DNA from: an uncultured Lachnospiraceae bacterium
GTDB taxonomy: Bacteria > Bacillota > Clostridia > Lachnospirales > Lachnospiraceae
Direction of reading: 5' to 3'
DNA: 64,000 bases
Assembly: GCA_900320345.1 (NCBI GenBank)
Contig: ONRZ01000001.1
Span: forward strand, 1 to 64,000
Part shown: positions 1-9,578 of the stretch, one piece after another
How positions within the stretch are numbered: the stretch's first letter is position 1
How the letters are laid out: each line of letters starts with the position of its first letter
Notes under the pieces: generated by a model
Told to the model about the DNA's origin: nothing
The model's database searches: none
What the model saw: the letters and a program-made list of their open reading frames with translations, nothing else
Program-made: the position numbers and the translations under genes

Positions 1-491
1 GGAATTTATAAGAGAAGCGGAGTTTACCTTTTGGCCAACAGACTTTACATATCTTCCGAGTACTATCTTGACGATGACCGCTGCACCCACGATCACCAGT
101 GACACAACAGAATATTCAGGTGTGACCGGGTTCAGGATCTTCTCCACCGATTCTTCAAAAGATGTTAATCCAGCATACAATACGATAACGGAGATTATCA
201 TGGCGCTCAGATATTCGATACGTCCGTATCCGAAGGGATGCTTCTTATCCGGCTCACGTCCCGCAAGTTTGGTCCCTATGATCGTGACAAGTGAACTGCC
301 CGCGTCCGAAATATTGTTGACCGCATCCATGATTATGGCGATGGAATCCGTCATGTCCCGATAACTGCCTTGAAGGCGGCGAGGAGGACGTTGGCACCGA
401 TGCCTATGATGCTTGTTCTTATTATTTTTGATTCTCTTGTGCGCCCCGCATTGCCGGGGATCCCGTTTTCATTTGGTGCCATCGGTCTCAT
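1..491 (-). pseudogene. Cation diffusion facilitator transporter, 5' part only, frameshifted
   Basis: This is the N-terminal part of a CDF-family metal/proton antiporter, cut by the left edge. I place the start at the ATG at 491 (MRPMAPNEN) because AAAGGAGC lies just upstream. The frame reads through ANVLLAAFKAVIGT and then hits TGA near 351. One frame over, the reading continues as MTDSIAIIMDAVNNISDAGS and then HPFGYGRIEYLSA. The intact CDF gene at 52065-53231 has the matching order (FKVFVGVMSGSIAIITDAVNN), so one base appears to be missing between GGGAC and ATG. The metal-site residues (DAVNNISDAGS, HPFGYGR) are otherwise kept. This is either a real pseudogene or a sequencing error. The rest of the gene is outside the window. 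Confidence 0.85.
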
Positions 492-522
492 GATAAGCTC
501 CTTTATAAAATGCCAATAATAA

Positions 523-567
523 CAGCACCGGGAGAACACCTTTAAAGAGTGCGGTATCCCGGTGCTG
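523..567 (-). terminator. Stem-loop terminator downstream of pfp
   Basis: A perfect 11-bp inverted repeat (CAGCACCGGGA at 523-533 and TCCCGGTGCTG at 557-567) has a 23-nt loop. It lies just after the pfp stop on the minus strand and is followed there by a T-rich stretch (TTATTATTGGCATTTT). The next minus-strand gene starts after it with its own ribosome binding site. Confidence 0.7.
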
Positions 568-581
568 CTCATTAAAATGTT

Positions 582-2246
582 TTAGTTAACGCCCTTCTCA
601 AGAGCAAGGGTTCTTGTTGTTATATCACAAACCTCGGAAGGTCCGTAATACTGGATGGCTCCGGGATAAGTAAAGCATGTCTTGACCGCCCACTCATCAC
701 GCTTGGAAGCAAAGTATTTAAACGGTGCGCCGTCAAGCTCAACAAGAGCCTTTCTGATAACCGGCTTATCCTGACCGTTCCTTCTCTCTATGTTCATCAT
801 CTTGGTTATCGGCATGCCGCCTGCAACCCAGTCCTCAGCGGGAGCTGACAGATTTGATACCTTTGACAGATATCCGGTGTAGCCGTACTGGATGAGCATG
901 AAAGCATTGTAGCCGAGTGAATAGCAGTAGTCAGCATCGAAGTTCGAAGGGAATGCACATCTTCCTTCGTAACCGAAGAAGTGATGCTGTGCACCGAACT
1001 TACCCTTGTATGTGCCGGCTTCCTTCCTCTTTGCAAGTTCGTTCTTAACCATCTCAGAGAAGAGCTTCTCGGATTCGATGAGTGATACCTGAACGTTGCC
1101 GTGAGGATCTCTCTCGAGGAAGAGCTGCTGCTGGATGCCCTGGGGAAGAATATCGAATACCTTGAAGGATTCTGCCGTAAGTCCCTTCTTTATGAAATCA
1201 TATTTTGCATTCCAGTCGGGAAGAGCGTTGAACTCATCCGTCTTCTTTCCTGCAAGGAGCTCGTTGATCTCTGCGATAAGAGCCGAGAATTCTGGAACGA
1301 ACTCAACTATGCCTTCGGGGATTATGGCAACGCCGAAGTTCTCACCGTTGTTACCGCGTTTCTCAACCGCATCGGCTATATAATTCGTGATCTGGGCAAG
1401 AGACATCTTCTTTGCTGCTACTTCCTCACCTATAAGGCAGATATTGGGCTGAGTCTCGAGTGCGCACTCAAGAGCAACGTGCGAAGCACTCCTTCCCATA
1501 ACCTTTATGAAATGCCAGTACTTCTTGGCTGAATTTGCATCTCTCTCGATATTGCCGATAAGTTCGGAATATGTCTTGGTAGCTGTATCGAAACCAAAGG
1601 ATGCTTCGATGTCTTCGTTCTTAAGATCGCCGTCGATCGTCTTGGGACATCCGATGACCTGGACGCCTGTGTTATGAGCTGCCATGTATTCCGCAAGTAC
1701 GGCAGCATTTGTATTTGAATCGTCGCCGCCGATTATAACGATAGCGGTGAGCCCGTGCTTTTTGGCAACTTCCGTAACGATCTTGAACTGATCCTCTGTC
1801 TCGAGCTTTGTACGTCCGGAACCGATGATATCGAAACCGCCGGTATTCCTGTATGCATCGATGTAAGCATCATCGAATTCGATAAAGTCATCATCGATGA
1901 GTCCGCTCGGGCCGCCCTTGAAACCGAGAAGCACGTTATTCTTGTCGGTAGCCTTGATGGCATCATACAGACCGCAGACAACGTTATGTCCGCCGGGTGC
2001 CTGTCCGCCGGAAAGGATAACGCCAACGACCTGCTTCTTTGCAGCCGAGGTGTTGGTGCCCTTTTCAAATGTTATCTCATTTTTTCCGTAGGTGTTAGGG
2101 AAGAGAGCCTTGATCTTGTCCTGATCGGCTACGCTTGCCGTAGCAGCGCCGTCCTTAACACAGATCTCCGAGATACCGTTCCTGAGCATTCCCGGAAGCT
2201 TCGGGGTATACTCGTATCTTGCCTTCTGAAGGGGTGAAAGATTCAT
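582..2246 (-). CDS. pfp: PPi-dependent phosphofructokinase
   Basis: Pyrophosphate:fructose-6-phosphate 1-phosphotransferase catalyses the reversible phosphorylation of fructose-6-phosphate with PPi in glycolysis, in the cytosol. At 554 residues it matches the long (plant-beta/spirochaete type) PFP class. The nucleotide site reads GGDDSNTNA; an Asp in this motif in place of the Gly of ATP-PFKs is the known mark of PPi use. The catalytic PKTIDGDL and the sugar-phosphate site MGRSASH are present. The start is supported by AAAAGGAGATAAATC before ATG. The gene has its own promoter and is followed by a terminator hairpin, so it is probably monocistronic. The family call is secure; physiological direction of flux cannot be read from sequence. 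Confidence 0.95.
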   Translation of the reverse strand: MNLSPLQKARYEYTPKLPGMLRNGISEICVKDGAATASVADQDKIKALFPNTYGKNEITFEKGTNTSAAKKQVVGVILSGGQAPGGHNVVCGLYDAIKATDKNNVLLGFKGGPSGLIDDDFIEFDDAYIDAYRNTGGFDIIGSGRTKLETEDQFKIVTEVAKKHGLTAIVIIGGDDSNTNAAVLAEYMAAHNTGVQVIGCPKTIDGDLKNEDIEASFGFDTATKTYSELIGNIERDANSAKKYWHFIKVMGRSASHVALECALETQPNICLIGEEVAAKKMSLAQITNYIADAVEKRGNNGENFGVAIIPEGIVEFVPEFSALIAEINELLAGKKTDEFNALPDWNAKYDFIKKGLTAESFKVFDILPQGIQQQLFLERDPHGNVQVSLIESEKLFSEMVKNELAKRKEAGTYKGKFGAQHHFFGYEGRCAFPSNFDADYCYSLGYNAFMLIQYGYTGYLSKVSNLSAPAEDWVAGGMPITKMMNIERRNGQDKPVIRKALVELDGAPFKYFASKRDEWAVKTCFTYPGAIQYYGPSEVCDITTRTLALEKGVN

Positions 2247-2296
2247 GATTTATCTCCTTTTAAAATGAATTACTCATACAGATATTGAGCGTATGT

Positions 2297-2325
2297 ATTA
2301 TAGCACATCCGTCTGCCCATGCCAA
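2297..2325 (-). promoter_or_regulatory. Promoter of pfp
   Basis: On the minus strand, TTGGCA (2325-2320) and TATAAT (2302-2297) are separated by 17 bp. This is a near-consensus sigma-A promoter about 50 bp upstream of the pfp start. Confidence 0.75.
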
Positions 2326-2344
2326 CTTAAAAAGGCGTCGGAGG

Positions 2345-2373
2345 TTGACAGTTTCGGGAAAATCATATACTTT
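2345..2373 (+). promoter_or_regulatory. Probable promoter of the amino acid ABC operon
   Basis: A perfect -35 TTGACA (2345-2350) is followed after 17 bp by TACTTT (2368-2373); TATACT at 2366-2371 is an alternative with a 15-bp spacer. The -10 is weak, so the exact box is uncertain. The operon's ribosome binding site and ATG follow 45 bp later. Confidence 0.5.
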
Positions 2374-2418
2374 ATTTAGGTAAAACATTAATGTTATACA
2401 AAGAGGAGAAGATCGATC

Positions 2419-3225
2419 ATGAAAAAACTTATTTTATCAGCTTTTGCAATACTTACGTCACTTGCTCTTCTGGCAGGATGCGGCAAGGCTTCCGGGAGTG
2501 GAGCTTCGGGTTCGGACAGGAAGACATTTACGGTGGGTTTTGATGCGGAATTCCCGCCCTATGGTTACATGGACGACAAGGGAGAGTATAAAGGATTTGA
2601 CCTTGACCTTGCACAGGAGGTCTGCAACAGGAAGGGATGGGAACTTAAGAAGCAGCCGATAGACTGGGATGCCAAGGACATGGAACTTTCGTCAGGCGCT
2701 ATCGATTGTATTTGGAACGGCTTTACTATCCAGGGACGTGAGGATTCCTATACATGGACGATACCATATGTGGATAATTCACAGGTATTTGTCGTAAAGA
2801 CCGATTCCGGCATTAAGACACCCGCGGATCTGGCAGGTAAGAAGGTGGGAGTACAGAAGGATTCGTCTGCTCTTGCCGCTCTTGAAGGAGATTCGAAGGA
2901 TCTTGCGGATACATTCGAAGAGCTCGTTCAGTATGCGGATTACAATATGGGATTCATGGATCTTGAAGCAGGTGCCATCAATGCTATCGCAATAGATATA
3001 GGAGTTGCCAATTATCAGATCGCTCAGAAGGGAGACGGATATGTGATCCTTGATGAGCAGCTTGCATCCGAGCAGTACGGAGTAGGTTTCCTTAAGGGAA
3101 ATACGGAACTTAAGGATGAGGTAGAGGCAGTGCTTAAGGAGATGGCGGATGACGGAACGATCCTAAAGATAGCGAAGGAATACTCCGATTTCGGAATGGA
3201 AGAAGCCATCTGCATAGGAAAATGA
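2419..3225 (+). CDS. Polar amino acid ABC transporter, substrate-binding lipoprotein
   Basis: Extracytoplasmic ligand-binding subunit of a polar amino acid importer (SBP_bac_3 family, 268 aa). The N-terminus is a lipoprotein signal ending in LLAGC, so the mature protein is anchored at Cys21. The start of the binding domain, FTVGFDAEFPPYGYMDDKGEYKG, is typical of this family, as is the acidic segment around DIGVAN that would hold the ligand amino group. AGAGGAGAAG precedes the ATG. It is the first gene of an ABC operon with permease and ATPase immediately downstream. The residues do not fix the substrate; cystine, glutamine or arginine types are all possible. Confidence 0.92.
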   Translation: MKKLILSAFAILTSLALLAGCGKASGSGASGSDRKTFTVGFDAEFPPYGYMDDKGEYKGFDLDLAQEVCNRKGWELKKQPIDWDAKDMELSSGAIDCIWNGFTIQGREDSYTWTIPYVDNSQVFVVKTDSGIKTPADLAGKKVGVQKDSSALAALEGDSKDLADTFEELVQYADYNMGFMDLEAGAINAIAIDIGVANYQIAQKGDGYVILDEQLASEQYGVGFLKGNTELKDEVEAVLKEMADDGTILKIAKEYSDFGMEEAICIGK

Positions 3226-3249
3226 TCGAAGCCTTAACGGGTATGATAT

Positions 3250-3894
3250 ATGAATCTTAGTGTAATGATCCAGGAATTAGCCAAGGGAATGATCGTGTCA
3301 GTGGAGATTTTTCTGCTGACACTGCTGTTTTCCCTGCCGCTCGGACTTCTGGTCGCGTTCGGAAGGATGTCGAAGAAAAAGATCCTTTCGTCGGTGGTCA
3401 AGTTCTATATAGCCATTATGAGGGGAACGCCTCTTATGCTCCAGCTCATAGTGGTATATTTTGCGCCTTTCTATATCTTCGGGATGGATTTGAACGGATT
3501 CAGGATGCCGGCGATAATAATCGCCTTTTCGGTCAACTATGCAGCCTATTTTGCCGAGATCTACAGGGGCGGTATAGAGGCTATACCGAAGGGGCAGTAC
3601 GAAGCGGCTGAGGTACTCGGTTATAACAGGGTACAGACTTTCTTCAGGATAATCTTTCCGCAGGTCATAAAGATAATAACGCCGAGCGTTACCAATGAGA
3701 CCATAACGCTCGTCAAGGACACATCGCTTGCTTTCGTGCTCGCGCAGGCCGAGATGTTTACGAAAGCCAAGCAGATAGCGGCCAAGGAAGCATCTGTGGG
3801 TCCTCTTATGGTAGCGGGCGTGTTCTATTTTGTATTTAATTATGTTGTCGCATTTGTGATGGAACGGATCGAGAAGAAACTGGATTACTATTAA
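3250..3894 (+). CDS. Polar amino acid ABC transporter, permease
   Basis: Inner-membrane permease (214 aa) of the HisM/GlnP type with about five membrane segments. Recognisable family features are the MRGTPLMLQL segment near residue 57 and the EAA loop EAAEVLGYNRVQTFFRIIFPQ, the contact site for the ATPase. It lies 24 bp after the binding-protein gene and three bases before the ATPase gene, so the three are cotranscribed and probably translationally coupled. Only a weak ribosome binding site is visible before the ATG, which fits coupling. As there is one permease gene, the channel is expected to be a homodimer. Confidence 0.93.
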   Translation: MNLSVMIQELAKGMIVSVEIFLLTLLFSLPLGLLVAFGRMSKKKILSSVVKFYIAIMRGTPLMLQLIVVYFAPFYIFGMDLNGFRMPAIIIAFSVNYAAYFAEIYRGGIEAIPKGQYEAAEVLGYNRVQTFFRIIFPQVIKIITPSVTNETITLVKDTSLAFVLAQAEMFTKAKQIAAKEASVGPLMVAGVFYFVFNYVVAFVMERIEKKLDYY

Positions 3895-3897
3895 GCC

Positions 3898-4662
3898 ATG
3901 GAAAACAGGACAATACTTGAAATTAAGAATATACGCAAATCTTTTGACGGTACTGAGGTCCTTAATGATATCTCGCTTACCGTTCATGAGGGTGAGGTCG
4001 TATCCATAATCGGACCTTCGGGATCCGGGAAGTCGACCATACTCCGTTGTGCGACGCTGCTTGAGACGATGGACGGAGGATCTCTTATATACGAGGGCAA
4101 TACGGCAGCGAGTGATGAGAGCGGCAGCATGGTATATGCGGATAAACAGCAGCTTAAGAAGATAAGGGGATATTTCGGACTTGTGTTCCAGAATTTCAAC
4201 CTTTTTCCGCATTATTCGGTACTTAAGAATATAACCGAGCCTGTTGTATTGTCGGGCAAGGCCGGTAAGAATGAGGCCAAGGAACAGGCGCTGTCACTGC
4301 TTGAACGTCTGGGACTCAAGGATAAGGCAAATGCATATCCCGGCAGCTTATCGGGCGGACAGAAACAGCGTGTCTCGATAGCAAGGGCGCTTGCAATGCA
4401 GCCTGAGATACTCTTCTTTGATGAACCGACATCGGCTCTCGACCCGGAACTTACGGGAGAGGTGTTAAAGGTCATAAAGGCGCTTGCAGCGGAGCATATG
4501 ACCATGGTGATAGTCACTCATGAAATGAAGTTCGCAAGAGAGGTATCGGACCGGATAATCTTCATGGAAAACGGAGTGATCCATTCACAGGGTACACCCG
4601 AGGAACTGTTCAATTCCGATGATGAGCGCCTTAAGGCTTTCATCGGCAGACTCGAAGCTTAA
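3898..4662 (+). CDS. Polar amino acid ABC transporter, ATPase
   Basis: Cytosolic ATPase subunit (254 aa) of the importer encoded by the two preceding genes. All nucleotide-binding elements are intact: Walker [11 protein letters not shown]-loop in [11 protein letters not shown], signature LSGGQKQR, Walker [15 protein letters not shown] and switch His in VIVTHEM. This subgroup (GlnQ/HisP/TcyC) drives uptake of polar amino acids. The start follows the permease stop by 3 nt with no strong ribosome binding site of its own, so translation is probably coupled. An insertion ([17 protein letters not shown]) after Walker A slightly lengthens the RecA-like core compared with GlnQ. Confidence 0.95.
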   Translation: MENRTILEIKNIRKSFDGTEVLNDISLTVHEGEVVSIIGPSGSGKSTILRCATLLETMDGGSLIYEGNTAASDESGSMVYADKQQLKKIRGYFGLVFQNFNLFPHYSVLKNITEPVVLSGKAGKNEAKEQALSLLERLGLKDKANAYPGSLSGGQKQRVSIARALAMQPEILFFDEPTSALDPELTGEVLKVIKALAAEHMTMVIVTHEMKFAREVSDRIIFMENGVIHSQGTPEELFNSDDERLKAFIGRLEA

Positions 4663-4708
4663 TGAAACGTGAGACGATTCCTTGTTTCAAAAAAATACAG
4701 GATCATAA

Positions 4709-5059
4709 ATGAAAAAAAGGATACTTGATTACAGAAACAGAATAGACAGGCTGCTTGTATCGAATGATGAGGAGACCGACTGGAATGCCGTAATGGAAGA
4801 ACATCTTATCCAGATCGGCTTTTTTCAGCATGAGAGGCTGATACATCTTCTGGTAACGATGCTTTTTGCTATAATAACATTCATATGCGTCGCGGTTTAC
4901 ATAATGTCCGGCGCGGTATATGTGCTGGCATTGATCGGAATCCTGTTAGTTCTGCTCGTTCCTTATATAATGCATTATTATCTGCTTGAAAATGAGACGC
5001 AGAAGATGTATGAGCAGTATGACAAGATATTAAAAAGGATCAAAGGCTCTGCCTTATGA
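4709..5059 (+). CDS. Small two-TM membrane protein of unknown function
   Basis: I do not recognise this 116-residue protein. It has a charged cytosolic N-terminus (about 50 aa, rich in Asp, Glu and Arg), two adjacent hydrophobic segments (about residues 50-70 and 72-92) and a charged C-terminal helix ending KILKRIKGSAL. It lies 46 bp behind the ABC operon on the same strand and may be its last gene. Its TGA overlaps the stop of the convergent gene by 6 nt (TTATGA). No enzyme motif is visible. Confidence 0.7.
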   Translation: MKKRILDYRNRIDRLLVSNDEETDWNAVMEEHLIQIGFFQHERLIHLLVTMLFAIITFICVAVYIMSGAVYVLALIGILLVLLVPYIMHYYLLENETQKMYEQYDKILKRIKGSAL

Positions 5060-6895
5060 TCCCTTATGATGCTCCTGCTTTATCGCATACATCCTTTTAT
5101 CTGCCAGATGTGTGAGTGCTTCTATATCCGAGATATTATCGCTGATGCTGGCCGCGTAGGCTATACTTGCCTTTACTTCCATCGGAAAATCATTCTTGAT
5201 ACTGAAGTCACGAAGATGATCGTGTATCATCTTTTCTTTCTTTTCAAGGATCGCATCGGAAGCATAATGTCCTATCACGGTGAACTCGTCGCCGCCCATC
5301 CTGACTTTGATATCCTCTTCTTCGAAAACTTCCTTAATGGCATCGGCAAGTGCCTTTATTGCCTTGTCACCAAAGGAATGACCGAATCGGTCATTAATCT
5401 TTTTCAGGTTATCAAGATCCATACACATAACGAATACGCAGCCTTCATTCTTATCATAGAGCCCGGGAAGGAACTCCGAATATCCGAAACGGTTATATAA
5501 TCCGGTCAGAGCGTCGGTGATATAAAGGTCGCGCAGTTTATCGTTCATTTCATTCAGCGCCATACGCTGCTTGATATTGACAAGTGCGAGGGATATGTTA
5601 TCCATGAGGAAGCGGTGCCCGCCGCTCCCGATGAAATTGCTGTCAAACGGCATGACGCAGTAGCCGAAAGTCTGCGCGTCAAAATGAACCGCAGCAAATA
5701 CATAGATCTTCTGCTCATCGGACATAAATGAAGAAGGAAGCAATGAGACAGAGGTGTCGATCTCCTCGGTGTTATCCTCAAGATATGCCATCATTTTTCT
5801 GGAGAACGGTTCCCTGTTGCTTACATAATCGATGTTAGAGAAATCCTCGTTCAGGCAAAGAGCATATTTGGGAATATCAAGAGCTGTTCTTGTCTTGTTC
5901 ATGGACTGCCTGAATGCGCGCATGTCGGGAGTGCATAAGAGTATCTTCCTTGCGGTATCTATCTTCAGGGAATCCTCCTGCCTGTCCCTTGCTTTCATAA
6001 GGTTTTTAAGATAATCGGAGCGGAGATTACGGGTGGAGATCGCACATCCGCAGCTTTCGTTCGGAACTACCTTTCCTATGGTAAAATGCTGCATGATGGG
6101 CTTGCCGGAGCGGACCATTTTTATAAGGCCGTCTGCGGCATCGTATCCGAGCTGCTCCCATGATCTGTTTATACTGGTTATCGAGGGAATGAAATCCTGT
6201 CCCATATCCATATTGTCAAATCCGGTGATCCTGAAATCCTCCGGAGCCTCGTAACCGTCTTCCCTTGCGGAGAGAAGGTATCCGTAGGCCATATGGTCGT
6301 TTGCCGAAATGATACAGTCCGGAATGTGGAGCCCCTGTGCCTTGAAATCCAGATAGGCCTGTCTACCGTCCTCGATAAGATACCTGTAATGCCTTACCCG
6401 ATTGTAGTCGACCGGAATGTCATGAGCATTCATGCAGTCAACAAATGCCTGGTATCTTAACTGGTTTTCTTCGTGTGTGGCAGGGCCTCCCATATAATTG
6501 AGCACGCGGCACTTATGATATGTTATCATGTGCTCGACAAGCTCATACATGGATGCGTAATTATCGATGCCGAAGAAAGGTGTCCCATCGACGTGCTGGT
6601 CTATTGTGAGCGCAGGTTTCCCTGTCTTTTTGAATTCCGAAACGTAATGGGAAATGGAACGTGTGGCATCGACACTGTTGAAAACAGTGATCATACCTAT
6701 GTAATCTTCGTTATTTGGAAGTGAAAATACTTCGCGGTCGAGCGTATAGAAGTTTTTCTCGATAATGTCATCGTAGGCATTAAAAACGTGCAGGCCGATG
6801 TCCTCGCCCTCAAGACGCCGTTTTATTCCTTCGACAAGAGTTGTGAGATATCTGTGTTCCCAAGTGCTTGAAAGCATCTGTATGTATTGCCGCAT
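5054..6895 (-). CDS. Diguanylate cyclase with LacI-type ligand-binding sensor
   Basis: Predicted c-di-GMP synthase. Residues about 1-280 resemble the periplasmic-binding-protein fold of LacI/GalR regulators (DYIGMITVFNS, YMGGPATHEENQLRYQAF, GFDNMDMGQDFIPSITSI), but there is no helix-turn-helix and no signal or membrane segment, so it probably senses a cytosolic ligand. A linker domain (about 290-450) leads to a C-terminal GGDEF domain with DALTGLYNRFG and an intact active site, MGGDEF. I chose the ATG at 6895 (MRQYIQ), which has a GGGGG ribosome binding site five bases upstream; a TTG seven codons earlier is a poorer choice. The gene is convergent with the small membrane protein gene. Confidence 0.88.
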   Translation of the reverse strand: MRQYIQMLSSTWEHRYLTTLVEGIKRRLEGEDIGLHVFNAYDDIIEKNFYTLDREVFSLPNNEDYIGMITVFNSVDATRSISHYVSEFKKTGKPALTIDQHVDGTPFFGIDNYASMYELVEHMITYHKCRVLNYMGGPATHEENQLRYQAFVDCMNAHDIPVDYNRVRHYRYLIEDGRQAYLDFKAQGLHIPDCIISANDHMAYGYLLSAREDGYEAPEDFRITGFDNMDMGQDFIPSITSINRSWEQLGYDAADGLIKMVRSGKPIMQHFTIGKVVPNESCGCAISTRNLRSDYLKNLMKARDRQEDSLKIDTARKILLCTPDMRAFRQSMNKTRTALDIPKYALCLNEDFSNIDYVSNREPFSRKMMAYLEDNTEEIDTSVSLLPSSFMSDEQKIYVFAAVHFDAQTFGYCVMPFDSNFIGSGGHRFLMDNISLALVNIKQRMALNEMNDKLRDLYITDALTGLYNRFGYSEFLPGLYDKNEGCVFVMCMDLDNLKKINDRFGHSFGDKAIKALADAIKEVFEEEDIKVRMGGDEFTVIGHYASDAILEKKEKMIHDHLRDFSIKNDFPMEVKASIAYAASISDNISDIEALTHLADKRMYAIKQEHHKGS

Positions 6896-6945
6896 ACCAT
6901 CCCCCTGTGGATACAAGTAAACATAAGCATAAATACTTTCTCTGT

Positions 6946-6954
6946 ATTATATCA
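6946..6954 (-). promoter_or_regulatory. Extended -10 promoter of the LacI-like/GGDEF gene
   Basis: Minus-strand TGATATAAT (6954-6946) is an extended -10 element about 50 bp upstream of the chosen ATG at 6895. No convincing -35 is seen, as is usual for extended -10 promoters. It lies upstream of both possible start codons. Confidence 0.55.
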
Positions 6955-7001
6955 TAACACATTTATCGGGGTTTGTGATAATGTATTTTTCAATCCGGAT
7001 G

Positions 7002-7931
7002 CTATTTTGAAATATAATGATCGTGCACGATCTTTTCGGCGGGTTTGCCGTAGATATCGTAGCCGTCATCCTTAAGGGCGTCTCGTAAATGATAGAGCTT
7101 TATGCGCCAGTCCCAAAGGAAGAAACCGTTTACCCATTCGCGTTTATCCGCAGCTTCAAACATTGCCTTATACCACTCAGCCTGTCTTTCGGGGGCGGCA
7201 GGTGCGCGCAGCATCCAGTCGTTCGGGATGTTTTGCGAGCCCTCGGCACTGCGGCAGCCCGCTTCGGCAAAGAAGAACGGCTTGTTATACTTCCTGACTG
7301 CCTTTTCTATGCGGTCAAGCTGTTCGTCCCAGTCGTTTACGGGATAGTAGCCGCTTGAACAGATGTAATCGACGCAGTCCCACCACGTGACATTATCCTC
7401 CTGATATTTGTCCGTATTATAGGTGACCGGTCCGTGATATATCATTCTTATATCGGATATGAGTTTGCGCCATTCGGTTTCGCGGTGTTCGGACTGGACC
7501 ATTTCACAGCCGGCTATAAACATTTCGCATCCGGTTTCCTGTGCTATTTTCGCGTAATGACACTGAAAACCCGTATACGCATCAAACCATACCGACCATT
7601 TGGGTTCGCAGGGAACATCTTTGTCAAAGAAGCATATATGTGCTCTCCAGGTTCCGTTTTTACAGTTGACCGTAGGCTTTAAAGCTACACTTATACCTTT
7701 GCCGTGAATGTATTCTATCATTTTTATAAGCTCGTCATCACTGCAGGTTGCGGGAGAAGAGTGATCGATCTCCTGTGACTGGGGTGTGTCCTGCAGCCCG
7801 TTTGGCACCAGTACGATGTAATTGGCTCCGGTGCGTTCTATAAGCTTGTCAACGCTGTCGAATGCTTCTTTTTTACTGAGAGCTCCCCTGGCTGCGAAAG
7901 CTCCGTAAGTTATTCCCTTGATATATTCCAT
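7002..7931 (-). CDS. GH113-like glycoside hydrolase (TIM barrel)
   Basis: A 309-residue single-domain protein without signal peptide, resembling clan GH-A glycosidases of the GH113 beta-mannanase/mannosidase group. The start MEYIKGITYGAFAARG, the aromatic-rich strands and FDAYTGFQCHYAKIAQ fit this family. The likely acid/base Glu lies in IAGCEM at the end of a central strand and the likely nucleophile in FFFAEAGCRS. Being cytosolic, it would act on imported oligosaccharides. AAAGGGATCGGT precedes the ATG. It is 14 bp downstream of the MATE gene, so the two form an operon divergent from an AraC regulator. The substrate is inferred from family only. Confidence 0.75.
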   Translation of the reverse strand: MEYIKGITYGAFAARGALSKKEAFDSVDKLIERTGANYIVLVPNGLQDTPQSQEIDHSSPATCSDDELIKMIEYIHGKGISVALKPTVNCKNGTWRAHICFFDKDVPCEPKWSVWFDAYTGFQCHYAKIAQETGCEMFIAGCEMVQSEHRETEWRKLISDIRMIYHGPVTYNTDKYQEDNVTWWDCVDYICSSGYYPVNDWDEQLDRIEKAVRKYNKPFFFAEAGCRSAEGSQNIPNDWMLRAPAAPERQAEWYKAMFEAADKREWVNGFFLWDWRIKLYHLRDALKDDGYDIYGKPAEKIVHDHYISK

Positions 7932-7945
7932 ACCGATCCCTTTCT

Positions 7946-9364
7946 TTAATAGCTGTGAGATACTTCGATCTCTTTAAGTGTTCCCTGCTCACTTTCTTCT
8001 TTTTTATCCCTGACTTTATCCACGAGTTTTATGGTCTTCCATTTGCCCTGCCTGTATCTTATGAGACTGACTATACCTGTGATGAACCAGGTAAGAGCAG
8101 TTGCAAGCCATACTCCCCACTTGCCGACTGCGGGTATGAGGACAAGGGTATTTGAAAAGATTATGCGCCCCGCCACTTCCACGCCTCCGTTTATCATTGA
8201 ATATACCGCATCGCCCGCACCGTTTAACAGTCCTCTTACAATGTAGATCATACCGAGAGCAAAGTAAAACCATGACGTGATGCGCAGTGCCTGCGTCCCG
8301 AAGGTTATAACATCCGGTTCGGAAACGAATACGTGCATTATAGGGTTGCCGAAGGTATAGCTTATGAAAAGCATGAAAAGACTGAAACACCCGACAAGGA
8401 TGACCGATCTGCCAAAGGCACGTTTAACGCGATCGAGTTTACCTGCGCCGATGTTCTGACCCGTAAATGTTGACAACGCCATTCCGAGTGAATTAAAGGG
8501 CTGCTGGACCAGCTGTTCTATACGGGAGGTTGCCGTGAACGCAGCCACAACGGTCGAACCGAATTTATTTACAACGCTCTGGAGTGCGACACATGAGACC
8601 GCGATCATGGATGACTGCGCGGCGAGCGGTATCCCCAGTCTGCAGCACTTTAGTGCGATCGTTTTGTCAAAATGCATCTCTTCTCGGTTTATCTTAAAGA
8701 ACGGGTTCTTTAACAGAGCAAAGGTTAAGCTTCCGAGAGCTGACAGCAGCTGTGAGATTATGGTTGCATATGCGACACCCCTGACTCCGAGTGAAAACTT
8801 TATTACCAACAGCAGATCCAGCCCTACGTTAATAAGGCTCGCAACTATAAGAAAGATAAGAGGGGTTTTTGAATCACCAAGGGCACGGAGTATGGACGAT
8901 ATGCAGTTGTATGCCGCAACAGCCAGTATCCCCGCGCAGGCTATCCGCATGTAAGCGGTCGCATCATCGAGTATATTGGCAGGTGTATTGAGCCATGTAA
9001 GTATGGGGCGGGCGAAGATCATACCGAGCATCGACATCAGGATACCCGAAGTCAGTATGATATAGATCGAGTTGAAGATCGTTTTTCGTACTTTTTTCTC
9101 ATCACCGGCACCGAAATACTGTGAGATGAGGATGCCTATACCTCCGGTGAGTCCTATGCACAGCGAGAAAAACAGGAAATTAAGGGATCCCGTAGACCCT
9201 ACCGCTGCAAGTGCGTCGGCACCCACATATTTGCCGACAACAATGGAATCCACCATGTTATATACCTGTTGGAAGATATTTCCGATGAGCATCGGGACAG
9301 CAAATCCTATAAGCAGTGAAAATTCATTTCCGCGAGTCATATCTTTAACAAATGTTCCAGCCAT
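7946..9364 (-). CDS. MATE family multidrug/metabolite exporter
   Basis: Multi-TM (12 predicted) Na+- or H+-driven efflux transporter of the MATE family. The signature N-terminal helix IGFAVPMLIGNIFQQVYNMVDSIVVGKYVG is directly followed by the typical AVGSTGS segment, and the half-repeat recurs around residue 235. I chose the ATG at 9364 (MAGTFVKD), which has GAGGGTGA upstream; the longer frame, reaching to 9496, adds a hydrophobic stretch absent from the family. The length from 9364 (472 aa) is normal. It is the first gene of an operon with the GH113-like enzyme. The transported compound cannot be inferred. Confidence 0.92.
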   Translation of the reverse strand: MAGTFVKDMTRGNEFSLLIGFAVPMLIGNIFQQVYNMVDSIVVGKYVGADALAAVGSTGSLNFLFFSLCIGLTGGIGILISQYFGAGDEKKVRKTIFNSIYIILTSGILMSMLGMIFARPILTWLNTPANILDDATAYMRIACAGILAVAAYNCISSILRALGDSKTPLIFLIVASLINVGLDLLLVIKFSLGVRGVAYATIISQLLSALGSLTFALLKNPFFKINREEMHFDKTIALKCCRLGIPLAAQSSMIAVSCVALQSVVNKFGSTVVAAFTATSRIEQLVQQPFNSLGMALSTFTGQNIGAGKLDRVKRAFGRSVILVGCFSLFMLFISYTFGNPIMHVFVSEPDVITFGTQALRITSWFYFALGMIYIVRGLLNGAGDAVYSMINGGVEVAGRIIFSNTLVLIPAVGKWGVWLATALTWFITGIVSLIRYRQGKWKTIKLVDKVRDKKEESEQGTLKEIEVSHSY

Positions 9365-9417
9365 AAAAGTCACCCTCTGTTTAAGCCAAATGTATAAGTT
9401 CAGTTGTGAATAGAGTG

Positions 9418-9446
9418 TAGACCATAAGTATGTGAAATGATATAAT
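9418..9446 (+). promoter_or_regulatory. Promoter of the AraC regulator gene
   Basis: TAGACC (9418-9423), a 17-bp spacer and TATAAT (9441-9446) preceded by TG one base away form an extended -10 promoter. It would give a leader of about 125 nt before the ATG at 9579. It lies in the shared region with the divergent MATE operon, where an AraC regulator could also act on the opposite promoter. Confidence 0.6.
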
Positions 9447-9578
9447 AAAACGATCAAAATATAGAATAAATCTATTATATACAGAAAGAAATGCAATAAA
9501 CAGGCTTGATCGAAATGGAATAGATTTGAATGTTGCTGAGAACGTGCATGCGTTTTGATAAGACGGGAGATCTGTTAT

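Noticed and set aside
3298..4212. Long minus-strand open frame (about 300 codons) opposite the ABC permease and ATPase
   Set aside because: It is antisense to two intact, well-conserved genes, has no recognisable domain and reads as a basic, low-sense sequence.
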